A DNA stretch of 64,000 bases from Geodermatophilus dictyosporus (GCF_900115505.1 NZ_FOWQ01000010.1:122512-186511), one strand, 5' to 3'. Numbered from the stretch's first letter, positions 16,331 through 24,618 are shown. Numbers and translations: made by a program. Notes: generated by a model from the sequence alone, not told the origin.

Positions 16331-17296
16331 ATGGCGCGCGCACGGGCCGACGGGCCGGCGGCCAGCGAGGCCGACTCCCCGCACCGGATACCGCTGCGGG
16401 ACTGGGGGCCCGTCCTCCGCCGCGTCCTCCGGCACGCGCTCAGCGACCGGCTCATGGTGCAGGCGGCGGGGGTGGCCTTCTTCGCCGTCCTGTCCGTCGC
16501 GCCGGTGCTGGTGACCGCCGTGTCGGTCTACGGCGCGGTGAACACCCCGGAGGACGCCCTCCGACAGCTGTCCGGCGTGGCCGGCATGCTCCCCGAGGAC
16601 CTGCGGTCGGTGGTCGCCGACCAACTGGTCACGGTCACCACCGCCTCCGGGCAGGTGCTCACCTTCCGCGGCCTCACCGGCCTGGCCGCGGCGCTCTACA
16701 CCGCCACGACCGCGATGACCTACCTGATCGACGGGCTGACGCTGGCCTACCACGAGGAGGAGACCCGCGGGTTCCTCCGGCGCAGCGCCCTCGCCCTCGC
16801 CCTCGTCCTCGGCGGCGCGGTCCTGCTGGCCGCCGTGTTCACCGTGGCCGGGGTCGTCCCGGGCGTCGTCGACGGGGCACCCGGCGCGGTCCGGGCCGCC
16901 GTCCCGGTGCTGGCCTGGGTCGCGGCCGCGGCGCTGATGACCGGGGTGCTCGCCGTCCTCTACCGCCTCGGGCCCGACCGGAAGCAGGCCCGCTGGCGGT
17001 GGACCAGCCCCGGCTCGATCGCGGTCACCGCGCTGTGGCTGCTCACCACGGTCGGCTTCTTCGCCTACGTCAGCAGCCTGGGCAGCTACGCGGCGACCTA
17101 CGGCTCGCTGGCCGGCGTGGCGATCAGCATGTTCTGGCTGTGGGTGACCGTCTTCCTGGTGTTCCTGGGCGCGGCGGTCAACGCCGAGGCCGAGCGGCAG
17201 ACGGCGCGCGACTCGACCGTCGGCCCCGAGCGCCCGCTGGGCGAGCGGGGCGCGGTCGTCGCCGACAGCGTGCCGCCCTACCCCAGTGAGCGCTGA
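16331..17296 (+). CDS. YihY/BrkB family membrane protein
   Basis: The 321-residue protein shows six hydrophobic helices with the YihY signatures: [17 protein letters not shown] in helix 1, [22 protein letters not shown] in the second region and [38 protein letters not shown] at the end, including the family YGSLAG and GAxxNAE motifs (each shown here in pieces longer than the core). The family was once called ribonuclease BN in error and is now regarded as a membrane protein of unknown transport or envelope role. ATG at 16331. It stands alone between divergent TauE and the convergent dioxygenase. Confidence 0.9.
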   Translation: MARARADGPAASEADSPHRIPLRDWGPVLRRVLRHALSDRLMVQAAGVAFFAVLSVAPVLVTAVSVYGAVNTPEDALRQLSGVAGMLPEDLRSVVADQLVTVTTASGQVLTFRGLTGLAAALYTATTAMTYLIDGLTLAYHEEETRGFLRRSALALALVLGGAVLLAAVFTVAGVVPGVVDGAPGAVRAAVPVLAWVAAAALMTGVLAVLYRLGPDRKQARWRWTSPGSIAVTALWLLTTVGFFAYVSSLGSYAATYGSLAGVAISMFWLWVTVFLVFLGAAVNAEAERQTARDSTVGPERPLGERGAVVADSVPPYPSER

Positions 17297-17311
17297 CGGC
17301 GGCCCCGCTCA

Positions 17312-17348
17312 GGCCACCTGTCTCGGGCCACCTGTCTCAGGCCACCTG
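17312..17348. repeat. 14-bp tandem repeat overlapping the 3' end of the DODA-type gene
   Basis: GGCCACCTGTCTC occurs at 17312 and 17326 and its first nine bases recur at 17340-17348, a period of 14 bp. The last copy is the end of the dioxygenase gene itself (final codons CAG GTG GCC and stop TGA), so the extra copies look like a slippage duplication of the gene end into the intergenic region. Confidence 0.75.
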
Positions 17349-18218
17349 GAACGAGCGCCTGGCCAGGCCGATGAAGAAGCCGTCGACCGTGGTGGTGACG
17401 CCGGCGGTCGGGTCGGTCGCCGCGCCGAGGGTGACGAACAGCGGCGTGAAGTGCTCGACCGTCGGGTGGGCGTAGCGCAGTCCGGGCGCCCGCAGCCGGA
17501 ACCGGGACAGCTCCTCGACGTCGCCACGGCCGAGCGCGTCGGCGGCCCAGGCGTCGAAGTCCGCCGACCAGTCCGGCACGGCGCCGCCGAGCATCTCGCG
17601 CGTCAGGTACGGCAGCCCGTGGGTCATGAAGCCCGACCCGACGACGAGCACGCCCTGCTCGCGCAGCGGGCGCAGCCGCTCGCCGAGGGCCAGCAGCGTG
17701 GCGGTGTCGTGGGTGGGCAGGCTCAGCTGCAGCACCGGGACGTCGGCCTCGGGGTACATGACCTTCAGCGGCACCCAGGCGCCGTGGTCGAGGCCGCGGC
17801 TGCGGTGCTCGTGCACGTGCGCGGTCCCCGGCAGCACGGCCAGCAGCTGCCGAGCCAGGCCGGACGCCTCCGGGGTGTCGTAGCGCATCGCGGAGTACAT
17901 CGGGTCGAAGCCACCGAAGTCGTAGACCAGCCCGGTCGGCGCGGTGCTGGTGACACCGAGCGAGTCCGACTCCCAGTGCGCGCTGACGATCAGCACCGCG
18001 CGCGGCCGGGGCAGCGCGCGGGCCCAGGCGGCCAGCTGCCGCATCCACGGCGTGTCCTCGAACAGCGGCGGGGCGCCGTGGGAGAGGTAGAGGGCGGGCA
18101 GCGGGCCGTCGTCCGGCGTCCAGGACCGGTGCGGTCCGAGGCCGGCGACGTGCCGCAGGTGCGCGGCGAAGGGGTGGCGGGGGTCGATGCGCGCGTCGGC
18201 GACGGCGGTGGGGTGCAC
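17337..18218 (-). CDS. Class III extradiol ring-cleavage dioxygenase (DODA/YgiD type)
   Basis: This 293-residue protein matches the LigB-superfamily 4,5-DOPA dioxygenase group: [16 protein letters not shown] and [10 protein letters not shown] near the N-terminal half give the first metal-ligand histidines, followed by [34 protein letters not shown] and [12 protein letters not shown]. These enzymes cleave catechols such as DOPA using Fe(II) or Zn(II). GTG at 18218 with GGGAG upstream. Only 14 bp separate it from the ribA stop, so it is the second gene of a ribA-dioxygenase operon whose promoter carries the MarR-type palindrome. Physiological substrate unknown. Confidence 0.88.
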   Translation of the reverse strand: MHPTAVADARIDPRHPFAAHLRHVAGLGPHRSWTPDDGPLPALYLSHGAPPLFEDTPWMRQLAAWARALPRPRAVLIVSAHWESDSLGVTSTAPTGLVYDFGGFDPMYSAMRYDTPEASGLARQLLAVLPGTAHVHEHRSRGLDHGAWVPLKVMYPEADVPVLQLSLPTHDTATLLALGERLRPLREQGVLVVGSGFMTHGLPYLTREMLGGAVPDWSADFDAWAADALGRGDVEELSRFRLRAPGLRYAHPTVEHFTPLFVTLGAATDPTAGVTTTVDGFFIGLARRSFQVA

Positions 18219-18232
18219 GGGGTCTCCCGGGG

Positions 18233-18912
18233 TCAGCCGGCCAGCGGCAGGTCGAGGGTGTGGGCGGTGTGGTCGCGCTGACGGCCAGGTAGCGGGCGTT
18301 GGCGGCCGAGAGGTGGACGCCGGTGGGCACCCGCTCGGTCACCGCGACGCCGAGCAGCTCGAGCTGGGCGGCCTTGTCGGGGTTGTTCGACAGCAGCCGC
18401 ACCCGGTCGGCGCCCAGCGCGGTCAGCATCTGCGCGGCGGCGGTGTAGTCGCGCTCGTCCTCGCCGCGGCCGAGGGCCAGGTTGGCCTGGTAGGTGTCGA
18501 GGCCGGCGTCCTGGAGGGCGTAGGCGTCGAGCTTGGCGTACAGGCCGATGCCGCGGCCCTCCTGGCGCAGGTACAGCAGGACGCCGCCGGCGTCGGTGAT
18601 GAGCTCGGCCGCCTCGCGCAGCTGCGGCCCGCAGTCGCACCGCTGGCTGCCGAGCACGTCGCCGGTCAGGCACTCGCTGTGCGGGCGCACCAGCGGCGCC
18701 TCGCCGCCGGCCGCGCCACGGTCGACCGCGCCGCGCCAGTCGCCCAGCCCGAGGGCCAGGTGCTCCCTGCCGTCGGCCAGGCCGGCGAAGGTGAACACCT
18801 CGGCGGTCGTGCCGTACCCGTCGGCGAAGCGCAGCGGGACGGTCACCCGGGTGCGGACGGTCGCAGGCGCCGGGGAGGCGGACACCGGTTCCGCGCCGAG
18901 GGGGAGGGTCAT
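18233..18912 (-). CDS. ribA: GTP cyclohydrolase II, with a single-base frameshift near the C terminus
   Basis: GTP cyclohydrolase II converts GTP to the first riboflavin precursor. Diagnostic motifs are present: [20 protein letters not shown] with the zinc cysteines, [14 protein letters not shown] and [11 protein letters not shown] at 18912 has GGAGG upstream. After NARYLAV the frame goes astray; the family ending ([12 protein letters not shown]) is present in the next frame and stops at 18233. One missing base near 18279 (an A in the expected Lys codon) explains this. Without it, the frame as written runs on to 17278. It may be a sequencing indel; if real, the C terminus is replaced by foreign sequence. 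There is no fused DHBP synthase, so this is the stand-alone form. Confidence 0.85.
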
Positions 18913-18926
18913 GCCGGCCTCCAGAT

Positions 18927-18944
18927 CACTTGTACCTACAAGTG
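18927..18944. promoter_or_regulatory. MarR-type palindromic operator
   Basis: CACTTGTA-CC-TACAAGTG is a perfect 8-bp inverted repeat with a 2-bp centre, lying 15 bp upstream of the ribA start in the marR/ribA divergent region. Size and AT-rich half-sites are typical of MarR dimers. It probably represses the ribA-dioxygenase operon. Confidence 0.7.
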
Positions 18945-18949
18945 AGGAC

Positions 18950-18980
18950 TGTAGCCCACAGAGGTTGAAGCTACAAGTAC
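18950..18980. promoter_or_regulatory. Second partial MarR-type site
   Basis: TGTAGC (18950-18955) and GCTACA (18970-18975) form a wider inverted repeat, and 18971-18980 repeats the CTACAAGTA half-site of the upstream palindrome. Position 20 to 50 bp before the marR start suggests autoregulation. Confidence 0.5.
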
Positions 18981-19000
18981 TCGGGTGGGACGATGCCGGT

Positions 19001-19495
19001 GTGGAACCGCGGTGGCTCAGCGAGGACGAGATGGCGGCGTGGCGGCGGCTGGTCGCCGTCGTCGAGCTGCTGCCCGGCGTCCTCGACGGCCAGCTGCGCC
19101 GCGACGCGCAGCTGACCCACTTCGACTACCACGTGCTCGCGGTGCTGTCCGAGGCGCCGCACCGGGTGCTCCGGATGACCGACCTGGCCGCGCGCACCAA
19201 CGCCACGCTCCCCCGGCTCTCCCACGTCGTCCGCCGGCTGGAGGAGCGCGGGCTGGTCGAGCGGGCGCCCTGTCCCTCCGACGGCCGGGCCACGAACGCG
19301 CGGCTCACCGAGGCGGGCTGGGCGAAGGTGCGCGAGACCGCGCCCGGCCACGTCGCCACGGTCCGCGAGCACGTGGTCGACGCGCTCACCCAAGAGCAGG
19401 TCACCCAGCTCGCCGGCATCGCCGACGCCCTGCTGCGGCGGCTGGATCCTGACGGCCGGCTGACCGGGGCGCTGGACCGGGCCGGCCCCGGCTAG
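19001..19495 (+). CDS. MarR-family transcriptional regulator
   Basis: The 164-residue protein has the MarR winged-helix core: [23 protein letters not shown], recognition helix [20 protein letters not shown], wing [20 protein letters not shown], flanked by dimerisation helices. The GTG at 19001 ([14 protein letters not shown]) is the natural start; earlier frames have no homology. It is divergent from ribA across a region with two palindromes, so it likely controls ribA-dioxygenase and itself in response to a phenolic ligand (inference). The stop TAG at 19493-19495 lies inside the CTAG target duplicated by the adjacent IS, yet the length is normal. Confidence 0.9.
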   Translation: MEPRWLSEDEMAAWRRLVAVVELLPGVLDGQLRRDAQLTHFDYHVLAVLSEAPHRVLRMTDLAARTNATLPRLSHVVRRLEERGLVERAPCPSDGRATNARLTEAGWAKVRETAPGHVATVREHVVDALTQEQVTQLAGIADALLRRLDPDGRLTGALDRAGPG

Positions 19496-20381
19496 GGCCT
19501 GTCCTGCGGATCTTCGCGGAGCCAGAGGACGACGGCGGCGAGGACGAGCAGAGCCCGGTAGTAGGCAGCTCGTTTGGCGTAGCGAGTGGCCAGGGCACGG
19601 AACTGCTTGAGCCGGGCGAAGCAGCGCTCGATGACGTTGCGCCGGGCATAGACCGCCCGGTCGCAGTTCGGTGGGCGGCCGCCGGTGGAGCCCTTGGCCC
19701 GGCGGTGGGCGAGCTGGTCGCTGCGCTCCGGGCAGGTGAAGCGGATGTGCCGGGCGCGCAGCGCCGCGCGAGTGGAGGGATGGGAGTAGGCCCGGTCGGC
19801 CAGCACCCGCTCCGGCCGGCGGCGCGGGCCGCCGGGACCGCGACGAGCCACCCTCACCTGCTCCAGCAGCGGCAGCAGCTGCGGATTGTCGCCGGCCTGC
19901 CCGGCGGTGAGCAGCACGGCCATCGGCAGGCCGCGCCCGTCGACGGCCAGGTGCAGCTTGGTGGTCAGTCCACCGCGGGAGCGGCCGAGGGCTTCGCCGT
20001 CGACGGCGAGGACCTCGACCGGAGCGCTGCAGCCCCCTTTTTCCGCGCTCCGGCGGCGTGCTGATGAGCGCGCACGGAGCTGGAGTCGACGCTGAAGGTC
20101 CACTGCACCGCGCCGACCGCGTCGTCCTTGATCACCACCTCGGTGAGGATCCGGTCCCAGGTGCCATCGGCGGTCCACTTGCGCAGTCGCTCGTGCGCGG
20201 TCTTCCACGGCCCGTAGCGCTCGGGCAGGTCCCGCCACGGCACGCCGGTCTCGGCCTGCCACAGAATCGCGTTGATCACCTGCCGGTGATCCCGCCACCG
20301 CCCGCCCCGACGCCCCGTGGCAGGCAGCAGCGGCTCGATCCGCGCCCAGGCTGCATCGGTGAGTTCATGCCGGCCGACCAT
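19492..20381 (-). CDS. IS5-family (IS427-like) transposase, two overlapping frames joined by -1 frameshifting
   Basis: The first frame starts at ATG 20381 (MVGRHELTDAAWARIEPLLP) and carries the DUF4096-like DNA-binding region and the first catalytic Asp in TFSVDSSSVRAHQHAAG. The second frame, one base back, carries GRSRGGLTTKLHLAVDGRGLP, the second Asp in VLADRAYSHPST and the catalytic Glu in RRNVIERCFARLKQFRALATRY. The switch falls on a slippery A-AAG-GGG heptamer (20034-20040 reverse) in an A5G5 run, so a full-length DDE transposase is made by -1 frameshifting. The TAG stop (19492-19494) is supplied by the CTAG target, not by the element. Both halves look intact, so the element may be active. 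Confidence 0.85.
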
Positions 20382-20425
20382 GAGTCAGCCTGACCCACAC
20401 CGACGAAAGATCGCCAGGACAGGCC
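19496..20425. mobile_element. Insertion sequence, IS5 family, about 930 bp, CTAG target duplication
   Basis: The ends are inverted repeats: GGCCTGTCCTG at 19496-19506 and its complement at 20415-20425, with further partial match to about 20 bp (GATCTT). CTAG flanks both ends (19492-19495 and 20426-20429). Because CTAG is itself a palindrome, the exact border is ambiguous by a few bases. The element carries only the frameshifted transposase gene on the minus strand. Confidence 0.88.
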
Positions 20426-21211
20426 CTAGTCCGTCGTCGAGCGCACCAGGCGGCGGACGCCGGCCAGCCACCGCTCCGGGTCGGCGGCCTTCTGCGCCCA
20501 GTAGGTGGCCACCTCGGGGTGCGGGAGGATCAGGAACCGCTCGTCGGCGAGTCCCTCGACCACCGACTGCGCGACGTCCTCGGGCGTGATCACCCGCCCG
20601 GAGGCGGCGACGACGGCGGCCGCCGACCGGCCCTGCTCCAGCGGGTCCATCAGCAGCGGCGTGCTCACCCCGAGCGGGCAGACACAGCTGACGCCGATGC
20701 CGCGGTCGCCGTAGGTGACCGCCAGCCACTCGGCCAGCGCCACCGCGCCGTGCTTGGTCACCGAGTAGGGCGCGTCCCCGGGCGTGGTGAGCAGGCCGGC
20801 GGCCGAGGCGACGTTGAGCAGGTACCCCGAGCCGCGCTCCAGCATTGACGGCAGCACTGCACGGGCGGCGTACACGTGGGCGAGCACGTTGACCGCGAAC
20901 ACCTGCTCCCACACCGCGGTCGCCGCCTCCAGGCCCTCTCCGGAGAACACACCGGCGTTGGAGCAGAACAGGTCGACCCGGCCGTGGGCGGCCACCGTCC
21001 GCTCCGCCAGCGCGGCGACGGCGGCCTCGTCGGTGACGTCGGTGGTGTCGGCGGTGCCGCCGACCTCACCGGCGACGCGTTCGGCGGCCGCGCCGTCGCG
21101 GTCGCTGACCACGACGGCGGCGGCTCCCTCGGCGGCGGCGCGCCGGGCCAGCGCGGCACCGATCCCGCTCCCGGCCCCGGTGACGACGACGACGGCGTCC
21201 TGCAGCTGCAT
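20426..21211 (-). CDS. Short-chain dehydrogenase/reductase (SDR)
   Basis: This is a classical 261-residue SDR: the cofactor motif VVVTGAGSGIGAALARR near residue 10, NAG in LFCSNAGVFSGEG, and the catalytic Ser with YSVTK in VASAAGLLTTPGDAPYSVTK. It oxidises or reduces a small alcohol or ketone with NAD(P); substrate unknown. ATG at 21211. The stop TAG lies in the right-hand CTAG copy of the IS (20426-20428), so before insertion its stop overlapped that of marR within one CTAG. The protein is full length. Confidence 0.92.
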   Translation of the reverse strand: MQLQDAVVVVTGAGSGIGAALARRAAAEGAAAVVVSDRDGAAAERVAGEVGGTADTTDVTDEAAVAALAERTVAAHGRVDLFCSNAGVFSGEGLEAATAVWEQVFAVNVLAHVYAARAVLPSMLERGSGYLLNVASAAGLLTTPGDAPYSVTKHGAVALAEWLAVTYGDRGIGVSCVCPLGVSTPLLMDPLEQGRSAAAVVAASGRVITPEDVAQSVVEGLADERFLILPHPEVATYWAQKAADPERWLAGVRRLVRSTTD

Positions 21212-21351
21212 GCCCGTGTCCTACCCCGGTCCCCGGCCCACCGCGCGACGACGGTCCGGAGCGGCGTCCGCGGCCGGGGCGTCGGCACCGGCAGGATGCG
21301 CTCCGGTCCGTCCCGCAGCCGCGCGGGACGGCTGACCCCCCGGGGGGACCC

Positions 21352-22062
21352 GTGCAGCCCAGGTGGTGGCCGGCCGTGGTGTCGGTGCTCGCGATCGCCG
21401 CCCTGCCGGGCTGCACGGCGGACGACGCCGCCGGCCGGGCCGCGCCGGGCAGCGTCCCGGCGACCTCGACCTCCGCGCCCCCGCCCTCCGCCATGGCACC
21501 GCCCCCGGCTCCGGCGCCGACGGAGCCGGTCCCCGTCGCCCGCGACGCGGGGTACGCCGACGCAGTGGCCAGCTTCGGCGAGGCGCAGGTGCAGCAGGCG
21601 GTGACCGACCACGCCCGGATCGCCCGGATCGCGCTCGCCGACTGTCACCGCTGGACCACCGGCCGGACCGACCCCGCCCTCACCGGCCTGCTCGACCCGG
21701 CGCTGCTCAACCGCGTCGAGGAGGAGCTGCGCCGCCCGCCGGGGTCCGTGCCGTCCCTGCTGTCGCACCTGCCCGACGACGACGGCAACGGGCACGACCT
21801 CGCCGCGGCCGTCCGCACCGGCTGCGACGGCAGCGGCCCCCTGCGCTACGACACCGGCGGCGTCCCCAACGCGGTGCACGTCGACCGCAGCGACGGTGGG
21901 CCCCGCCTCGTGCAGGTCGCCTCGTACGCGGTGACGGTGACCTTCGGCGGCACCGTCGTCGGCGCCGGGCAGGACTGGGTGCTCACCTCGACCCCGACCG
22001 CGAGCGGGTGGCGGCTCACCGACGCCGCGGCCACCGCGCAGGTCAACTGGTTCCCCGCCTGA
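21352..22062 (+). CDS. Secreted lipoprotein of unknown function
   Basis: The 236-residue product begins VQPRWWPAVVSVLAIAALPGC, a signal peptide with an L-P-G-C lipobox (Cys 21), so it should be anchored to the outer face of the cytoplasmic membrane. A Ser/Pro/Ala linker (residues 30-65) leads to a globular domain of about 170 residues with two cysteines (ADCHRW, RTGCDGSG) that may form a disulphide, and a C-terminal beta-rich part (VASYAVTVTFGGTVV..WVLTSTPTASGWRLTDAA) similar in look to NTF2-like or Mce-associated domains. GTG at 21352 with GGGGGGA upstream. It is followed after 113 bp by two small genes of unknown function. Confidence 0.8.
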   Translation: MQPRWWPAVVSVLAIAALPGCTADDAAGRAAPGSVPATSTSAPPPSAMAPPPAPAPTEPVPVARDAGYADAVASFGEAQVQQAVTDHARIARIALADCHRWTTGRTDPALTGLLDPALLNRVEEELRRPPGSVPSLLSHLPDDDGNGHDLAAAVRTGCDGSGPLRYDTGGVPNAVHVDRSDGGPRLVQVASYAVTVTFGGTVVGAGQDWVLTSTPTASGWRLTDAAATAQVNWFPA

Positions 22063-22175
22063 GTCGGTCGACCGGGCGGCGCGGGAACGGAGCCGTCCGC
22101 GACGGGTCGTGTGCGTCACGAGGGGCAGGGGTAGTGCGCCGCCGAGTCGCACACCACCGAGATCGAGGAGACCCC

Positions 22176-22433
22176 GTGACCGTTCCCGACACGACCACCC
22201 GCGACGCCGCCACCGGTCAGCGCGACATCAAGTCGCACGAGACCACCAGCTTCGCCGACCTCGGCAAGGAGATGTGGTCCTACCTGACGGGGAAGGGCGC
22301 GGCGATCAACTACGAGTTCGTCGACATGACCGTCGAGGTGCCGCGCGAGACCGGCCCGCAGGCGCCGCGGGCCACCTGGAAGCTCAACGGCACACTGCGC
22401 ATCACCACCGCCGAGAACGCCAGCCGGGGATGA
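22176..22433 (+). CDS. Small conserved-looking protein of unknown function (85 aa)
   Basis: The GTG at 22176 has GAGGAG at 22165-22170. The N-terminal 25 residues are polar; residues 26-45 (TTSFADLGKEMWSYLTGKG) look helical, and the rest (AINYEFVDMTVEVPRETG, ATWKLNGTLRITTAEN) alternates as beta strands. There is no signal peptide or membrane helix, so a cytoplasmic or membrane-associated adaptor is likely. Its stop overlaps the next start as ATGA, so the pair is translationally coupled. No family is recognised. Confidence 0.7.
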   Translation: MTVPDTTTRDAATGQRDIKSHETTSFADLGKEMWSYLTGKGAAINYEFVDMTVEVPRETGPQAPRATWKLNGTLRITTAENASRG

Positions 22434-22861
22434 CGCCGGAGGGCGAGCGCGCCCTCGAGGTCACCGCCGACCTCTCCGTGGAGGTCGACGGCGTCCCCGT
22501 GCGGGTGCAGGCCTCGGGGTCGGAGATCGCGGTGACCTCCGCCGACGTCCGGCGGCTGTTCGCCGCGGTGCGCGTGGCCGGCGGCGCGGCGACCCAGGGG
22601 TCGCCCGGCCGGGCCGACCTCGCCCGGGTGGCCGACACCCTGGCCGACCACGGCCTGACCGCGCGGCTGGACGGACCCGCCGGGCGGGTGCTGTCGCTGG
22701 GTGCCGACGTCGACTCGGCCGCCGGCTCCGCTCTGGTCGGTACCCGGCACGCGCGGCTGCACCCGGCCGGGACGCTGCGCAGCAGCGGACCGGCCGGCGT
22801 CCTGGCCGCGGCGGCACTGCTCGTGGGGGTCGCCGTCCTGGCCCGCCGCCGGGGCCGCTGA
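22430..22861 (+). CDS. Small protein with a C-terminal membrane anchor, unknown function (143 aa)
   Basis: Starts at the ATG of an ATGA overlap with the preceding gene. Residues 8-35 (LEVTADLSVEVDGVPVRVQ, then ASGSEIAVT) form beta strands, the middle is Ala/Asp-rich, and residues 120-137 (GVLAAAALLVGVAVL) form one membrane helix followed by a basic ARRRGR stop-transfer tail. With no signal peptide this predicts a tail-anchored protein with a cytoplasmic body. It ends before a strong hairpin terminator. Not recognised as a member of any family. Confidence 0.7.
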   Translation: MTPEGERALEVTADLSVEVDGVPVRVQASGSEIAVTSADVRRLFAAVRVAGGAATQGSPGRADLARVADTLADHGLTARLDGPAGRVLSLGADVDSAAGSALVGTRHARLHPAGTLRSSGPAGVLAAAALLVGVAVLARRRGR

Positions 22862-22869
22862 CCCCGTCC

Positions 22870-22907
22870 CACCGGCCGCCGTCCCTCCTGCGGGACGGCG
22901 GCCGGTG
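22870..22907. terminator. 16-bp perfect hairpin between convergent genes
   Basis: CACCGGCCGCCGTCCC (22870-22885) pairs exactly with 22892-22907 around a 6-nt loop TCCTGC. It sits 8 bp after the small membrane-protein gene and 5 bp before the stop of the convergent aldo/keto reductase, so it likely terminates both. Confidence 0.85.
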
Positions 22908-22912
22908 CGCGC

Positions 22913-23944
22913 TCAGGCGGTGCGCGCCCCCTGCCACAGGTCGACGCCGGCATCGACGGCGTGCCGGTCGATGCGGGCGAGCTCGTCGTCGGTGAAGTCC
23001 AGCCGGTCGAGCGCGGCCACGTTCTGCTCGAGCTGGCCGACGCTGCTCGCGCCGATGAGCACGCTGGTCACCCGCCGGTCGCGCAGCGCCCAGGCCAGCG
23101 CCATCTGGGCGAGCGACTGCCCGCGCTCCTGCGCGAGGTCGTTCAGGGCCCGCACGCGCTCGAGCGCCTCGTCGGTGAGCAGGTCGGTCGACAGCGACTT
23201 GCCCTGGCTGGCGCGCGAGCCCTCGGGGACGCCGCCGAGGTACTTGTCGGTGAGCATCCCCTGCGCCAGCGGGGAGAAGGCGATGCAGCCGGCGCCGACC
23301 TCGGCGAGGGTGTCGAGCAGGCCCTCGGTCTCGATCCAGCGATTGAGCATCGAGTAGCTGGGCTGGTGGATGAGCAGCGGCGTGCCGAGGTCGGCCAGGA
23401 TCGCCGCGGCCCGGGCGGTGTCCTGCGGCGAGTACGACGAGATGCCGGCGTAGAGCGCCCTGCCCGACCGGACGGCGGTGTCCAGCGCCCCCATCGTCTC
23501 CTCGAGCGGCGTCGTCGGGTCGGGCCGGTGGGAGTAGAAGACGTCGACGTAGTCCAGGCCCATCCGGCGCAGCGACTGGTCGAGGCTGGCCAGCACGTAC
23601 TTCCGCGAGCCGCCGCCCTGGCCGTAGGGGCCGGGCCACATGTCCCACCCGGCCTTGGTCGAGAGCACCAGCTCGTCGCGGTAGGGGCGGAAGTCGTCGC
23701 GCAGGTGGCGGCCGAAGTTGGTCTCGGCCGAGCCGTAGGGCGGGCCGTAGTTGTTGGCCAGGTCGAAGTGGGTGATGCCGAGGTCGAAGGCCCGCCGCAG
23801 CACGGCGCGCTGGCGCTCCATCGGGACGTCGTCGCCGAAGTTGTGCCACAGCCCGAGGCTGATCACCGGCAGGTCCAGGCCGCTGCGCCCGGTGCGGCGG
23901 TAGGTCATGGTCTCGTAGCGGTTCTCCGCAGCGGTGTGGGTCAT
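22913..23944 (-). CDS. Aldo/keto reductase, YghZ/MgrA type (L-glyceraldehyde 3-phosphate reductase-like)
   Basis: The 343-residue AKR14-like enzyme shows the family catalytic Asp-Tyr in HFDLANNYGPPYGSAETNFG, the Lys in LVLSTKAGWDMWPGPYG, and His in DYVDVFYSHRPDPTTPLEE. The WPGPYGQGGGSRKY loop is specific for the YghZ group, which reduces L-glyceraldehyde 3-phosphate and methylglyoxal with NADPH and so detoxifies sugar-phosphate by-products. The C terminus includes the NADP-binding VLIGASSVGQLEQN motif. ATG at 23944. It lies alone between convergent hairpin and the GNAT gene. Confidence 0.9.
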   Translation of the reverse strand: MTHTAAENRYETMTYRRTGRSGLDLPVISLGLWHNFGDDVPMERQRAVLRRAFDLGITHFDLANNYGPPYGSAETNFGRHLRDDFRPYRDELVLSTKAGWDMWPGPYGQGGGSRKYVLASLDQSLRRMGLDYVDVFYSHRPDPTTPLEETMGALDTAVRSGRALYAGISSYSPQDTARAAAILADLGTPLLIHQPSYSMLNRWIETEGLLDTLAEVGAGCIAFSPLAQGMLTDKYLGGVPEGSRASQGKSLSTDLLTDEALERVRALNDLAQERGQSLAQMALAWALRDRRVTSVLIGASSVGQLEQNVAALDRLDFTDDELARIDRHAVDAGVDLWQGARTA

Positions 23945-24099
23945 GGCGCTGTCCTGCCCCCGCCCCCGCTCGGGGAACCGCGGCGGTCGTCGTCACCGGG
24001 GGCGATCCGGGGCTCGGCGTGGGATCGAGCTCAACGGCCTGCACGCGGTGGTGCTCGACGTCGGGTGACCGTCCTCCCCGGCGGCCGGCCTGACGCCGG

Positions 24100-24618
24100 T
24101 CAGAGGTCGAGCAGCATGACGTCGGAGTCGCCCGACCGGCCGACGACGACGAAGCCGGCCCGCTCATAGAGGACACGGGCGCGGTTGCCGTCCTCGACGC
24201 TCAGCGACAGCGCACGGGTGCCTCGCGCCCGGGCGCGCGTGACGAGACCGTCGAGCAGGGCCGTCCCGGTGCCCTGCCCCCGCCGGGCGGGCACCACGCC
24301 CATCGAGACCTCCGGGACGTCCTCGGCGACGAACCCGTAGCCGGGGTCCCCCGGTGGGAAGGTGCGGCACCAGGCGGCCCCGACCGGTTCCCCGCCGGAG
24401 ACGGCGACGACGCCGAGGTCGCCGGGCCGCGGCCACCCGGCCACGTAGTGGGACAGGCGGGGGTCGGCCGCGATGTCGTCGCGGGTGAGCCGCACGGTGC
24501 CCTGCCAGTTGACCGCGGAGTACAGCGCCTCGGTGAGCGCGCGACCGTCGTCGGCCGTGGCGTCGCGGAGCAGGACACCGTCGGCACGCACCGGCCGACG
24601 GTACCGACGTGCCGTCAT
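24100..24618 (-). CDS. GNAT-family N-acetyltransferase
   Basis: The 172-residue protein has the GNAT core: strand pair LGVVAVSGGEPVGAAWCR, the acetyl-CoA pyrophosphate loop RRGQGTGTALLDGL and the C-terminal VLYERAGFVVVGRSGDSDVMLL. An N-terminal YSAVNWQG stretch is typical of actinobacterial ribosomal-protein or small-molecule acetyltransferases. The substrate cannot be inferred. ATG at 24618; the next upstream gene on the strand (HNH nuclease) ends 49 bp away, so co-transcription is possible. Confidence 0.88.
   Translation of the reverse strand: MTARRYRRPVRADGVLLRDATADDGRALTEALYSAVNWQGTVRLTRDDIAADPRLSHYVAGWPRPGDLGVVAVSGGEPVGAAWCRTFPPGDPGYGFVAEDVPEVSMGVVPARRGQGTGTALLDGLVTRARARGTRALSLSVEDGNRARVLYERAGFVVVGRSGDSDVMLLDL

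Noticed and set aside
24013-24067. Short frame GIELNGLHAVVLDVG followed by TGA, reminiscent of a HAD-hydrolase start
   Set aside because: Only about 16 codons, no downstream HAD motifs; too short to support a remnant.
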